DNA from: Alicyclobacillus herbarius DSM 13609
GTDB lineage: Bacteria; Bacillota; Bacilli; Alicyclobacillales; Alicyclobacillaceae
Assembly (NCBI RefSeq): GCF_000430585.1
Contig: NZ_AUMH01000006.1
Coordinates: 81,710 to 145,709, forward strand
DNA: 64,000 nt
Reading direction: 5' to 3'
Both the position numbers and the translations under genes were made by a program. The notes beneath the pieces are model-generated. The model saw only the letters and a program-made list of their open reading frames with translations. It ran no database searches and was not told where the DNA came from. Every line of letters begins with the position of its first letter. The first letter of the stretch is position 1. Below are positions 44,240 through 52,977 of the stretch, in pieces.

Positions 44240-45859
44240 GTGGAGAACGAAGCGGTGCAACCTGCGGCTGCCGCACCGAGTTCCGTGAAGCATCGTGGAA
44301 TGCTCATCACCGGGTTGATTATCGCGATGCTATTCGGGGCTTTGGACCAAACCATCGTCGGCACCGCGATGCCACGGATTGTGGGCGATTTGGGAGGACT
44401 CGCCTACATGACCTGGCTCACGACGGCCTACATGCTCACGTCCACAACCGTCGTCCCCATCGCCGGAAAGCTGGCGGATTTGCTTGGCCGTCGGCTGGTC
44501 TACGTGGCGGGGTTAATTCTATTTATGATTGGGTCCGCCCTCTGTGGCATGGCCCAGACGATGAACGAGTTAATTCTCTTCCGCGGATTTCAAGGCATCG
44601 GCGGCGGCATCATGATGCCAATGGCCATGGTCATCATCGGCGATTTATTCACGGGATCGGAGCGGGCCAAGTGGCAAGGCGTTTTTGGCGCCATCTTTGG
44701 CCTCTCGTCCATCGTCGGACCGCAGATTGGAGGCTGGATTGTCGACGCGCTCAACTGGCGTTGGGTGTTCTATATCAATCTGCCGATTGCACTCCTCGCC
44801 GTCATTTTCATCTCGCTCGGCCTATCGGGGCACGAACGCCACGGCAAGGTGCAATTCGACTTGGGCGGCATCTTCACCTTAATTGTGGGGGTGGTCAGCC
44901 TGCTGTTGGCCCTCACCTTCGGCGGCAAGGACGCCCCTTGGACATCTGGGGAAATCCTTGGCCTGTTCGCCCTGGCTCTCGTGTCTCTGGGCGCGTTTGT
45001 CTGGATAGAGACAAAGGTCGCCGAGCCCATTTTGCCGATGCGCCTGTTTCACAACCGAACCTTCGTCCTTATCAACGGCGTAGGCTTCCTGATGAGCGTG
45101 GGCATGTTTGGATCGATTATGTTCATCCCGCTGTTCTTGCAGGGAATTATCGGCGTCAGTCCATCCGCGTCCGGGACCGCGATGACGCCCATGATGTTCA
45201 CGGTGATGATTGGCAGCATTGTAGGCGGTCGCCTGGTCGTAAAGATTGGGGTACGCGCGCAGACGCTGGCCGGGATGCTGGTGATGGCGGTCGCGTTTGG
45301 CCTGCTGACGCAGCTGACTGTCCATACATCCAGCCTGACCGTCAGTTTGTTCATGGTCATCCTCGGACTTGGCATGGGACTGGTCATGCCGCTTTTGACC
45401 ATTGCGCTGCAGGAGACTTTCCCGAAGCAAGAACTCGGGGTCGTCACCTCGTCGAGCCAGTTTTTCCGGCAGATTGGCGGCACCTTTGGCATGACCATCC
45501 TGGGAGCGGTGCTCAACGCCCGTTCCAGCACCCTGCTGCAGGACCAGTTGGCCCCGTTTTTACAGCACGCGGGGGGCAATCCGATGCTGCAGCAACTCCA
45601 GTCGATGATCAAAACCAACGCGCAGGGGCTGTATTCCTCTTTGCTCAGCCCGACAGCGATGAGCAAGATGCCGGCCGCCGTGAAGACGCAAATTCTTCCG
45701 GTGCTCAAATCGTCTCTGGTCGATTCCCTGCACAGCGTGTTTCTGTGGGGCCTGGTGTTTGTGCTGCTCGGCACGGTGTGCGCGTTGTTCCTGGGGCGCA
45801 TCCGCATTTCGAACACCCGTGCGCCCCGTCCGAAACCTGCGAGACCGGCGGTGGAATGA
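44240..45859 (+). CDS. DHA2-family MFS drug transporter (EmrB/QacA type)
   Basis: Proton-coupled multidrug exporter with about 14 helices, 539 residues from the GTG at 44240 (GGAGGGAA 6 bases upstream; a GTG 15 bases earlier is also open). Motif LDQTIVGTAMPRIVGDLGG is diagnostic of the DHA2 family, followed by TTAYMLTSTTVVPIAGKLADLLGRR. A hydrophilic, Gln/Ala-rich periplasmic-type loop (about 420-490) precedes the last helix, as in many Bacillota members. No MarR or TetR regulator is adjacent. Confidence 0.93.
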   Translation: MENEAVQPAAAAPSSVKHRGMLITGLIIAMLFGALDQTIVGTAMPRIVGDLGGLAYMTWLTTAYMLTSTTVVPIAGKLADLLGRRLVYVAGLILFMIGSALCGMAQTMNELILFRGFQGIGGGIMMPMAMVIIGDLFTGSERAKWQGVFGAIFGLSSIVGPQIGGWIVDALNWRWVFYINLPIALLAVIFISLGLSGHERHGKVQFDLGGIFTLIVGVVSLLLALTFGGKDAPWTSGEILGLFALALVSLGAFVWIETKVAEPILPMRLFHNRTFVLINGVGFLMSVGMFGSIMFIPLFLQGIIGVSPSASGTAMTPMMFTVMIGSIVGGRLVVKIGVRAQTLAGMLVMAVAFGLLTQLTVHTSSLTVSLFMVILGLGMGLVMPLLTIALQETFPKQELGVVTSSSQFFRQIGGTFGMTILGAVLNARSSTLLQDQLAPFLQHAGGNPMLQQLQSMIKTNAQGLYSSLLSPTAMSKMPAAVKTQILPVLKSSLVDSLHSVFLWGLVFVLLGTVCALFLGRIRISNTRAPRPKPARPAVE

Positions 45860-45884
45860 GCGCGACGACAAGCCGATCCGCACG

Positions 45885-46280
45885 CTACTTCAAGCGCTGG
45901 CTTGTATCGATGACCATCATCCAGCCGGTAAACTCCGGCCGGTCGACCCCGGCCGGATCGGAAATGTATTCAAACCGTCCGCTCGTCCAGGGGGCAAAAC
46001 CAATCGTCGACACCTGTCCGGGAGCCAAGTTCTCCGTGTAAATCCGATAGTAGGGAATCGAAAACTCATGCTGCTTCTTCCCCACGTTGACCACCCGGAT
46101 CTGCAGGGGCTGGTTGAGCGCTACCACAATATTGGACGGTCGAAAGCCATGGTCTGTGATAGAAATTTGAATCGCCCGCGGGGACGCTTGTGCCCGCGGG
46201 GCAGCCAGCGGGGACATCCCCACAGCCGTCAGAGCCAGTGCGCCCAAAGTCAATCGCGCCAGAGTCGATGGACGACGCAT
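45885..46280 (-). CDS. Exported cupredoxin-fold protein lacking the copper cysteine
   Basis: 131 residues from the ATG at 46280 (GAGGTGG upstream). An N-terminal export signal (basic start, then TLGALALTAVGMSPLAA, cleavage near AQA-S) precedes one cupredoxin-like beta domain with FRPSNIVVALNQPLQIRVVN and KKQHEFSIP. The chain contains no Cys at all, so a classical type 1 copper site is impossible; where the Cys loop should be it reads EYISDPAG. It may be a structural or other-metal relative. It ends 25 bases from the drug-efflux stop, tail to tail. Confidence 0.75.
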   Translation of the reverse strand: MRRPSTLARLTLGALALTAVGMSPLAAPRAQASPRAIQISITDHGFRPSNIVVALNQPLQIRVVNVGKKQHEFSIPYYRIYTENLAPGQVSTIGFAPWTSGRFEYISDPAGVDRPEFTGWMMVIDTSQRLK

Positions 46281-46511
46281 GTTCACCACCTCACCCATAG
46301 ACTTCCCGAAATTTCCACATCCATACCCCCGCGCTCCTGGCGCACGTATCCATAAAGACGCATGTCCTTAAAATTGTCAGATACGTACAGCGCCCCCTAT
46401 AGCAATCCATTCCCGGCCATGATAGAGTATGTCTAGCCTTGTAACTCACGGTGGTCATCTGTGAAGTTTCGGATGCTTTCGCACAATTTCTGTCGATTCG
46501 TGAAGAGGTTT

Positions 46512-46525
46512 ATCAATTTTGATAG
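46512..46525. promoter_or_regulatory. Palindrome just upstream of the LCP gene
   Basis: TATCAA-TT-TTGATA, perfect dyad ending about 15 bases before the start codon and directly ahead of the GAGGGGG ribosome site. Candidate operator only by symmetry and position. Confidence 0.3.
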
Positions 46526-46539
46526 GTTGAGGGGGAAAT

Positions 46540-47619
46540 ATGGCCAATCAGAGGAGCACCCACCGTACGCCGCAAAAGCCGCATAAGAAACGGCATGTGT
46601 TACGTAACACGCTTTTGTCCATAGCGGTCATCTTGGGGGCCGCAGCCGGCGTCGTTGCGTGGGAATACAATAAATTGAAACCGGAAAACCATTTCAGCAA
46701 CCTCCCGGTCGTCACGCCAAAAGGGGAACAACAGACGGAGACGAACCTGCCCAGCGGCGTCTTCAACGTTCTGCTCATCGGCTCCGACCAACGTCCAGGT
46801 CAGAAGGCAAGCCATACCGATTCGATGGTCCTCGTGCACGTCGACCTACAGGATCATCAGTACAATATGCTAAGTATCCCGCGGGACACGCGCGTCTATA
46901 TGCAAGGATACGGTTATACCAAACTCACGAGTGTCCAATATATCGCGCAGTCGACGCAGGGCACCAAGGAAGGCATCGTGCAGGCGGTAGCCGCAGTCAG
47001 CCAGCTGACCGGGGTGCCCATCAACTATTACGCCGAGACGAACTACTGGGGCCTGCAGGATTTGGTCAACGCCTTGGGCGGCATCACGATGACTTTGCCG
47101 TTTGATGTCCGACTCACACACCCGTGGTATCCTGAGGACCGTGGTAAAGTGTATACGAAGGGTGTTCATTACATGACGGGAAAAGACGTGGCCGAGGTCG
47201 TGCACGAACGCGATTCCGTTCCGGGTACGGACTATGGTCGTCAGTTGCTTCAACAGGCGGCCCTGGCCGGCATCGCCAAGAAGGCGATGAGCCCCTCGGA
47301 AATCACGCACTTGCCCACGCTGGCTAAGGAAATGTCCAAATTCCTGATTGCGACCAACATGTCGACCGAGGACTTCTTAAGCCTAGGACTTGCAGTGAAA
47401 TCCGATTTCAACCCGAACACCGAAATTCACCATTACCAAGTCCCTGGAACGAGCCAGACGATGTACGACGACATCTTAAAGAACTACAACTCGCAGGTGG
47501 TTTTGGACACGAACAAGCTGCATCAAATTATGCAAGATCACTTTGTGGGACGCATCGAGAACTCCCCGAGCGGACAAGTTGGGAGTGCAGACGGCACGAC
47601 CTCTTCCAGTGGTCAATAA
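46540..47619 (+). CDS. LytR-CpsA-Psr (LCP) family cell-wall ligase
   Basis: Attaches teichoic acids or other anionic polymers to peptidoglycan on the outer face of the membrane. 359 residues: basic N-terminus, one membrane helix (about 22-42), then the LCP domain with NVLLIGSDQR, HTDSMVLVHVD, LSIPRDTRV and the ERDSVPGTDYGRQ-type motif with catalytic Arg/Asp. GAGGGGG lies before the ATG. The C-terminal tail is Ser/Gly-rich. It is followed by a strong terminator. Confidence 0.93.
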   Translation: MANQRSTHRTPQKPHKKRHVLRNTLLSIAVILGAAAGVVAWEYNKLKPENHFSNLPVVTPKGEQQTETNLPSGVFNVLLIGSDQRPGQKASHTDSMVLVHVDLQDHQYNMLSIPRDTRVYMQGYGYTKLTSVQYIAQSTQGTKEGIVQAVAAVSQLTGVPINYYAETNYWGLQDLVNALGGITMTLPFDVRLTHPWYPEDRGKVYTKGVHYMTGKDVAEVVHERDSVPGTDYGRQLLQQAALAGIAKKAMSPSEITHLPTLAKEMSKFLIATNMSTEDFLSLGLAVKSDFNPNTEIHHYQVPGTSQTMYDDILKNYNSQVVLDTNKLHQIMQDHFVGRIENSPSGQVGSADGTTSSSGQ

Positions 47620-47687
47620 CTACAGACAGGACCTCCATACAATCGGCGTACGTTGTTGCTTCGATAACGGATTCTTCTTCAGCACAA

Positions 47688-47722
47688 AGCCCCGTCCCAC
47701 CCGGACGGGGCTGTCTCGATTT
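47688..47722 (+). terminator. Terminator after the LCP gene
   Basis: A perfect 10-bp stem (47688-47697 with 47703-47712) around CACCC, followed by GTCTCGATTT. It sits just before the stop of the convergent minus-strand gene and could serve both. Confidence 0.7.
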
Positions 47723-47725
47723 AAC

Positions 47726-48424
47726 TCAACCAAGAAACGCTCGCGCTCCCAAGTAGGCTACGAGGAAGGCTGCCACCAGACAAACGACAAACCAAGCAAA
47801 CGTCCGCAGCCCGGAGTGGCTAGAGGGAGACTTCGCCGTTCTCTCTTCGTGGCGCACATCCCCCGAAGTTGCGCGATCCCGGGCGGGTACGCTCACCCAG
47901 CGCGTATCCTCGGACCATGGCTCGGACCATGGGGGTGAACCCTCGTCCGGATCGTCATCGGGCTTGGTGCGCAATGCCCGCCGTTTCCACCGCCGACTTT
48001 CATCCGCTGCCTTCCGGTCATCCGATAGCCTGGCCGGGTCAGGCGAACTATCCTCGCGCGCATAGGCGCGGCCTGAATGACCGTCCGCCGAGGCTGTCCC
48101 GGATTCGGTGGCCGAAGGCCACGGGACGCCAATCATCTGGGCCAGCTCTACGTCATCCTTACACCAAACCAAATCCAGCGGGTAAAACAACGCGTTGCCC
48201 TCAAAGTCCTGTCCGACGGGCCGACCACGGTAAAGCGCAATGAACACGTTGCGCCCTCGCGCCTCCTCCAGGGCCTGCTCAAGCCAAGGCGTTTCCTCGC
48301 CGGGGCGTGCATAGTAGCGCGAGTTCAACACATAATTCGCCAGCCCCACGCTCTCTGCCACTTCGACGTGCCGGCGCGCTGCCGCTGGGGACTCCTCAAA
48401 TCGAACAAACACCAGGTACTCCAC
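47726..48424 (-). CDS. Tail-anchored hypothetical protein
   Basis: 232 residues in three parts: an N-terminal globular region (about 1-105, with RYYARPGEETPWLEQAL and VFIALYRGRPVGQD), a disordered acidic/basic Asp-Ser-Arg-rich linker (about 105-205), and a C-terminal membrane helix (TFAWFVVCLVAAFLVAYLGA). No family is recognised. The architecture suggests a cytoplasmic domain tethered by its tail. It lies convergent to the LCP gene. Confidence 0.65.
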   Translation of the reverse strand: MEYLVFVRFEESPAAARRHVEVAESVGLANYVLNSRYYARPGEETPWLEQALEEARGRNVFIALYRGRPVGQDFEGNALFYPLDLVWCKDDVELAQMIGVPWPSATESGTASADGHSGRAYAREDSSPDPARLSDDRKAADESRRWKRRALRTKPDDDPDEGSPPWSEPWSEDTRWVSVPARDRATSGDVRHEERTAKSPSSHSGLRTFAWFVVCLVAAFLVAYLGARAFLG

Positions 48425-48792
48425 AGGAATCGTACCACCCTCTGCCGCATCGACGGTCGACGAATCTCGACAGCATCTTCCTTAGGATACCACGAATCCC
48501 GTCACCGCGACGAGGCTGGCAACGAATGGACCTTGACCAATTCCGCAACCCTTGCTATGCTGGGAACGGATTGAAGAATCTTTCGGATAGCGAACAATCG
48601 AACGGATTGTCAACCGATTCTTCGGCTTCTCGGACTGCATGACGACAAACGAATCGACCCCACCATATGACTGGCGGTATGTGGAGCACCACAAGGGAGT
48701 ATGGTGGTACGAATACAGCCGACCGCCTGGGCGAACACGTTAGGATTACGTGTATCTCGCTCAGACGGTCTTTTTCATAGGGGGGCAAACCG
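48425..48792. other. 368-bp interval upstream of folD
   Basis: Divergent promoter region of the tail-anchored protein and folD. It contains an inverted pair GAAGAATC (about 48572-48579) and GATTCTTC (about 48616-48623), and a 34-codon plus-strand frame (48639-48743) rich in Trp, Tyr and Arg but without a ribosome site. No riboswitch I know was recognised. Confidence 0.4.
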
Positions 48793-49695
48793 ATGACCAT
48801 CGAACTGTGTGGCCGTGGTTTGGCAGAGGAGATCCGCACCGGCGTTCGGTCACAGGCGTTGGCGTGGCAGGCGCGCGGCATCACACCGCGGATGGTAACC
48901 CTGCTGATTGAAGGAGACCCAGCATCGGCATTTTACGCCAACGCCAAGCGCCGCACGGCGCAGCGAATTGGCATCGAACTGGAGGTCCTGCGCTTCCCGG
49001 CAGACACTACGGAAAATGAGCTACTTGACACCATCCATGAGCTGAACGAGAACCCGCATATCCATGGCATCATGACTGAGCTGCCGCTGCCGCGTTCCAT
49101 GGACACCAACCGCGTGATTGGCGCCATCCGCCCGGACAAAGACATCGACGGCCTGACGCCTCACAACAAACTGGCCAACCTCAGCGGAACTCCGGGCATC
49201 TATCCAGCCACCCCAGAGGCGTGCGTGCGGCTGGCAGAGCACCATGGATTCAAGTTAGCCGGCAAACACGCCGTGCTCGTTGGCTGTGGCCAAACCGTCG
49301 GTCAGCCGTTGCTACACTTGCTCCTGCGCCGCGGCGCCACGGTCACGGTTTGCCATATCGGCACGCCCGACCTGCGGGTACATACGCGTCAAGCGGATAT
49401 CCTGTTTGTCGCCGTCGGAAAACCTGGCCTGATTCGGCCGGATATGGTCCATGAGAAGCTTTGGGTGATTGACGCCGGCATCAACGAGGCACCAGATAAA
49501 GGCATCGTCGGCGATGTCGATCCGGACGCGGCCCAAAAGGTGGCCGCATGCTCACCCGTCCCGGGCGGGGTCGGTCCGGTGACCACCGCGCTCTTGTTTG
49601 CCAACCTGATGCAGGCTCTGACTTTACAGCAGCCGCACCCTGTGCCAGCACAAAGGCGGCCTGCGGGACGTTTCGGAGGAGGCATCATACACTAA
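48793..49695 (+). CDS. folD: FolD-family protein with altered active-site residues
   Basis: Homologue of methylene-tetrahydrofolate dehydrogenase/cyclohydrolase, 300 residues. Tyr48 and Lys52 of the YxxxK site and Asp119 of PDKDIDG are kept. However, the cyclohydrolase Gln of the usual VQLPLP is Glu (TELPLP, Glu96), the NADP motif GRSxxVG reads GCGQTVG (164-170), and the PCTPxG motif reads PATPEA. The C-terminal GGVGPVT is normal. It could be an NAD-using or functionally diverged paralogue; a canonical folD may exist elsewhere. GGGGGG lies upstream of the ATG. Confidence 0.82.
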   Translation: MTIELCGRGLAEEIRTGVRSQALAWQARGITPRMVTLLIEGDPASAFYANAKRRTAQRIGIELEVLRFPADTTENELLDTIHELNENPHIHGIMTELPLPRSMDTNRVIGAIRPDKDIDGLTPHNKLANLSGTPGIYPATPEACVRLAEHHGFKLAGKHAVLVGCGQTVGQPLLHLLLRRGATVTVCHIGTPDLRVHTRQADILFVAVGKPGLIRPDMVHEKLWVIDAGINEAPDKGIVGDVDPDAAQKVAACSPVPGGVGPVTTALLFANLMQALTLQQPHPVPAQRRPAGRFGGGIIH

Positions 49696-49786
49696 AGGGG
49701 GCGGTGTCCCGCAGGCCATGCTCCATCATAAGCCAGGACGTGTTTGAACGTAAGGCCTGGTATCCCGTAGGACAACCCAAAAGGGA

Positions 49787-50794
49787 TTAATAGTAGGTGC
49801 GAAGCAGGGTGACCGCCCCATCGCTGGCCAATTCATAGGCAGAAAGACTGGCGGGAATCAAGAACGTGTCCCCTTCCTTCACGTCCATGTCTTCGCCCTG
49901 CCAACGCAGCACCCCCTGACCACCCGCACAGATGAGAATGTCGGGGTTGCCTGGGCGCCCCGGGTTCAACTTAGCGGAACCTTGATGCAGCTCCAACTTG
50001 TCGAGGGTGAAGTACGGACACGTAACCAGCCGCTCCAGCGTCCAGCCCTTACCCTGTTGCAGGGTGCGGCGCTTGGTCGCGTCTTCCACGTGCCGTTTTT
50101 GCGCCAGCAGGTCCTGCCCGTCCGCATCATCCCGATAGATCATCACGTCGGCTGCTCTTTCCACATGCAGTTCCCGCGGCCGGCCGTCCTTCCCGACCCG
50201 ATCCCAATCGTACACACGATAGGTGACGTCCGAGGTCTGCTGCACCTCAATGACCATGGTACCGCCGAGCAGCGCGTGCAGCGTCCGTGATGGGACGTAG
50301 ACGACATCGCCCGGGCGAATCGGCCGATACTCTAAAAAGTCTTTGACCCGCCCTTCCAGCACCGCCGCTCGATACTGCTCCCGGTTCTGGAAGCGGTGAC
50401 CGTACATCACACTGGCCCTATCGGGACACTTGAGCACATACCAAGCCTCCGTTTTCCCGAAATCCCCCTCGTGGCGCTTGGCGTACTCGTCGTCCGGATG
50501 GATTTGCACCGATAAATCGGTGCTTGCCTCCAAGAACTTGATGAGCAGTGGGAACCTATCTTGCGGGGAATCGCCCAGGTATTCCGTCGGGAACTCGGCG
50601 GTCAAATCCACCAGCGTCTTGCCAGCGAGCCAACCGTTGGTGACGACGCTGGTGCCATTCGGGTGCCCAGAGACCACCCAGTACTCCCCAATCGGCGCCT
50701 CCGTGGTCACGCCAAACCAGGACTTGAGCACACCCCCGCCCCAAATTCGTTCCATGGCGATGGGCGAAAATTTGACTGGGTAGAAGTTGGACAT
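49787..50794 (-). CDS. manA: Mannose-6-phosphate isomerase, class I
   Basis: Zinc enzyme interconverting mannose-6-phosphate and fructose-6-phosphate; 335 residues, the size of the Bacillus ManA/Pmi cupin form. Zinc ligands are in LSVQIHPDDEYA (Gln, His) and KTEAWYVL (Glu), with the catalytic region at PSRTLHALLGG and VQQTSDVTYRVYDW. GGGGG is upstream of the ATG. It is followed upstream on the chromosome by repeat copy B and has no sugar-uptake genes next to it. Confidence 0.95.
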   Translation of the reverse strand: MSNFYPVKFSPIAMERIWGGGVLKSWFGVTTEAPIGEYWVVSGHPNGTSVVTNGWLAGKTLVDLTAEFPTEYLGDSPQDRFPLLIKFLEASTDLSVQIHPDDEYAKRHEGDFGKTEAWYVLKCPDRASVMYGHRFQNREQYRAAVLEGRVKDFLEYRPIRPGDVVYVPSRTLHALLGGTMVIEVQQTSDVTYRVYDWDRVGKDGRPRELHVERAADVMIYRDDADGQDLLAQKRHVEDATKRRTLQQGKGWTLERLVTCPYFTLDKLELHQGSAKLNPGRPGNPDILICAGGQGVLRWQGEDMDVKEGDTFLIPASLSAYELASDGAVTLLRTYY

Positions 50795-50814
50795 GCCACA
50801 CCTGCCCCCTTTCA

Positions 50815-50886
50815 GAGGTAGTCCGGAAAGGAACCCGAACTTCCGGGGCTATCGCCGGGCTCCCGTTCCTTTCCGGACACGTACTT
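50815..50886. repeat. Intergenic palindromic repeat, copy B (most complete)
   Basis: GAGGTAGTCCGGAAAGG at the left and the reverse complement of AGTACGTGTCCGGAAAGG at the right. GTCCGGAAAGGAAC (50821-50834) pairs perfectly with 50865-50878; the interior has a CCGG/CCGG mini-hairpin around GGCTATCG. It shows both termini found singly at other copies and is therefore the reference for the family. The remaining bases to 51047 hold nothing recognised. Confidence 0.75.
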
Positions 50887-51047
50887 TGACGGTCGTATCC
50901 GTTCAAAGCGAAATCTTAGCATAGGTGCAAGGTTCCAGCAAATGGCTGACCGCATTCTGGGGCGCCGCCGCATCATATGGCCGGCGCGTCGTATCGACAC
51001 CGCAATCGTTTACATGGCGGCCTCCACATGCGACAGATGCCGTCTCC

Positions 51048-51806
51048 TCAGCCGCCCAATTCCCGGGACAGGCGCTGACACTCCGCTTTTAACGCCCTCA
51101 CCACGGGTGACGTCTCACTGCCATCCAACACGCCCAAGATTCCCACGACCGTCATCGCCGCGACCACGTCCCCGCCTTGCCCAAACACCGGGCAGGCGAC
51201 AGCTAAAATCCCCGGCAACAGGCTTTCGACCGTGGTGGCGTACCCAAGCCTGCGGACTTCCGCCAACTCGGCGTCAAACGCCTCGGCATCCATGCCATAC
51301 TCGGCCAGCTCACGATTACGTACGGCCTCGGTTTGGGCGGGCGGCAAATAGGCGAGAAACACCTTGCCCCCGGCCGACTTTACCGCACTCACCTGAGATC
51401 CGATGCGAATGCCGATATTAATGGCGCGCGTACTCTCTTCCCAGTGAAGGAAGTATGGCCCCCGCTCCGTCCATACCGAGAGCGCCACCGTCTCGTTAAT
51501 GCGTTCGCGCAGCCGCAGCAGAGCCGGCTTCGCTAGCCTGCGAATGTCCCAACGGCTGGACGCCAACATTCCCAGCGACATCAGCTCCGGGCCAATCGAG
51601 TAGCGCAGATCCTCGTCCCGCGTCAGAAACCCGGTCCGGTACAAGCTGGTCAAGTAACGGTGCAAATGGCTCTTGGACATGCCGCACAAGTCGCTGATCT
51701 CAGTGATGGAGAGCGGCCTGTTCGCTGCCCCAATCTGCTTCAAAATGTCAATCGCAATTTCCACGGATTGGATGCCGAGTCCAGTCATATCACGTCGGTT
51801 GGACAT
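51048..51806 (-). CDS. IclR-family transcriptional regulator
   Basis: 252 residues: N-terminal winged HTH (VEIAIDILKQIGAANRPLSITEIS, then GMSKSHLHRYLTSL) and C-terminal IclR effector domain with the usual AVKSAGGKVFLAYLP and YGMDAEAFDAELAEVR. GGAGG precedes the ATG. It is divergent from the FAH-DinB-gentisate dioxygenase genes with a 243-bp gap, the classic arrangement for an aromatic-catabolism regulator, so it most likely controls that operon with gentisate or a precursor as ligand. Confidence 0.93.
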   Translation of the reverse strand: MSNRRDMTGLGIQSVEIAIDILKQIGAANRPLSITEISDLCGMSKSHLHRYLTSLYRTGFLTRDEDLRYSIGPELMSLGMLASSRWDIRRLAKPALLRLRERINETVALSVWTERGPYFLHWEESTRAINIGIRIGSQVSAVKSAGGKVFLAYLPPAQTEAVRNRELAEYGMDAEAFDAELAEVRRLGYATTVESLLPGILAVACPVFGQGGDVVAAMTVVGILGVLDGSETSPVVRALKAECQRLSRELGG

Positions 51807-51965
51807 CGTCCGCCTCCGTCTAAAAGGGTTCTAATCCTTGACTTTACCAGATTCGTCCACTCACATCACCCCAAAAATATTTACGATAATTAAACCGAAT
51901 TAACCATTTCGCAACCATGTTACGTTCTGTTCGCCCGACTTGTCAATCGTCTCTGAATTCAACCG

Positions 51966-51994
51966 TTTACAAACACAGTCGAGATTGATATAGT
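51966..51994 (+). promoter_or_regulatory. Promoter of the gentisate operon
   Basis: TTTACA (51966-51971), 17-base spacer, TATAGT (51989-51994), about 55 bases before the first start codon. Upstream, AATTAAACC and AATTAACC are tandem at 51888-51905, and GGTTAAAC at 51997-52004 is a related sequence in opposite orientation; these are candidate IclR contacts. Confidence 0.55.
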
Positions 51995-52049
51995 CAGGTT
52001 AAACAATTGATAACTTCATTCACAATAAGTAAAAGGGGCGTGCGCAGAG

Positions 52050-52964
52050 TTGAAGCTGGCAACGTTCAAAGAAAACGGACAAGCGCGTTTTGCCGTTGCC
52101 CTATCCACAGAGCGTCTGCTCGATGTGTCGCGAGCTGAACGCGTCGCCGACGGTCTCGGTCTCACACTGCCTGGGCAGCCTGCCGAATCGGTGCTCGCGT
52201 ACCTGGAGGGTGGCGACAACACGAAGTCGTGGCTGACCGCGCTGGTGGCTGCGGTTAAGGAGCAGCCGCAGGCGTTCCAGAGTGCGGTAATCCCCCTCTC
52301 CACGGCCCATTTCTTGGCCCCCGTCACGCGCCCGAGCAAAATCGTCTGCGTGGGCCACAACTACCGCGAACACATCCTTGAGATGAAGCGAGAGATTCCC
52401 AAATACCCGGTCCTGTTTGCGAAGTTCCCTCATACCCTACGCGGCCATGGCGAGTCCATTCCCCTGCCGCCTGTGACGGAAAAACTCGACTACGAAGCCG
52501 AGTTCGCCTTTGTGATAGGTCGGCAAGCGAAAGATGTGCGCCTGGAGGATGCCCTGGACTACGTGGGTGGCTATACCATCGCCAATGACGTGTCCGCCCG
52601 CGATCTACAGCGCCGCACCATCCAGTGGATGCAGGGTAAAAATCTGGACGGCAGCCTGCCGTTAGGGCCGTACCTGGTCACCCCGGATGAAGTGGGCGAT
52701 CCGCATGAGTTAGGCGTCACCCTCACTGTCAACGGAGAAACACGGCAGAAGGCGAACACCCGTACCTTGGTGTTTAATGTCAACTTCTTGGTCTCGTACA
52801 TTTCGCAGATTCTCACCCTGGAAGCGGGCGACATCATCCTCACCGGCACTCCTGGCGGCGTCGGCGACGCGATGAACCCGCCCCAGTACCTGAAAGACGG
52901 AGACGTGGTGGAAATCACCATTGATAAGCTCGGCACCTTGAGAAACCAGGTGCAATCCGTGTGA
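52050..52964 (+). CDS. Fumarylacetoacetate-hydrolase-family protein, probable fumarylpyruvate hydrolase
   Basis: 304 residues with the FAH catalytic fold: metal ligands Glu149 and Glu151 in DYEAEFAFVIG and Asp180 in IANDVSARD; KIVCVGHNYREH and GDIILTGTPGGVG are signature segments. The N-terminal 90 residues form the small extra domain seen in many homologues. The TTG start has AAGGGG about 11 bases upstream. With a gentisate dioxygenase in the same operon, hydrolysis of fumarylpyruvate to fumarate and pyruvate is the likely reaction. The next gene begins 13 bases later. Confidence 0.88.
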   Translation: MKLATFKENGQARFAVALSTERLLDVSRAERVADGLGLTLPGQPAESVLAYLEGGDNTKSWLTALVAAVKEQPQAFQSAVIPLSTAHFLAPVTRPSKIVCVGHNYREHILEMKREIPKYPVLFAKFPHTLRGHGESIPLPPVTEKLDYEAEFAFVIGRQAKDVRLEDALDYVGGYTIANDVSARDLQRRTIQWMQGKNLDGSLPLGPYLVTPDEVGDPHELGVTLTVNGETRQKANTRTLVFNVNFLVSYISQILTLEAGDIILTGTPGGVGDAMNPPQYLKDGDVVEITIDKLGTLRNQVQSV

Positions 52965-52977
52965 GGAGGGAGTCCCA

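Noticed and set aside
48639..48743. 34-codon frame rich in Trp, Tyr and Arg upstream of folD
   Set aside because: No Shine-Dalgarno sequence and no support beyond an unusual composition; kept only as a note in the gap entry.
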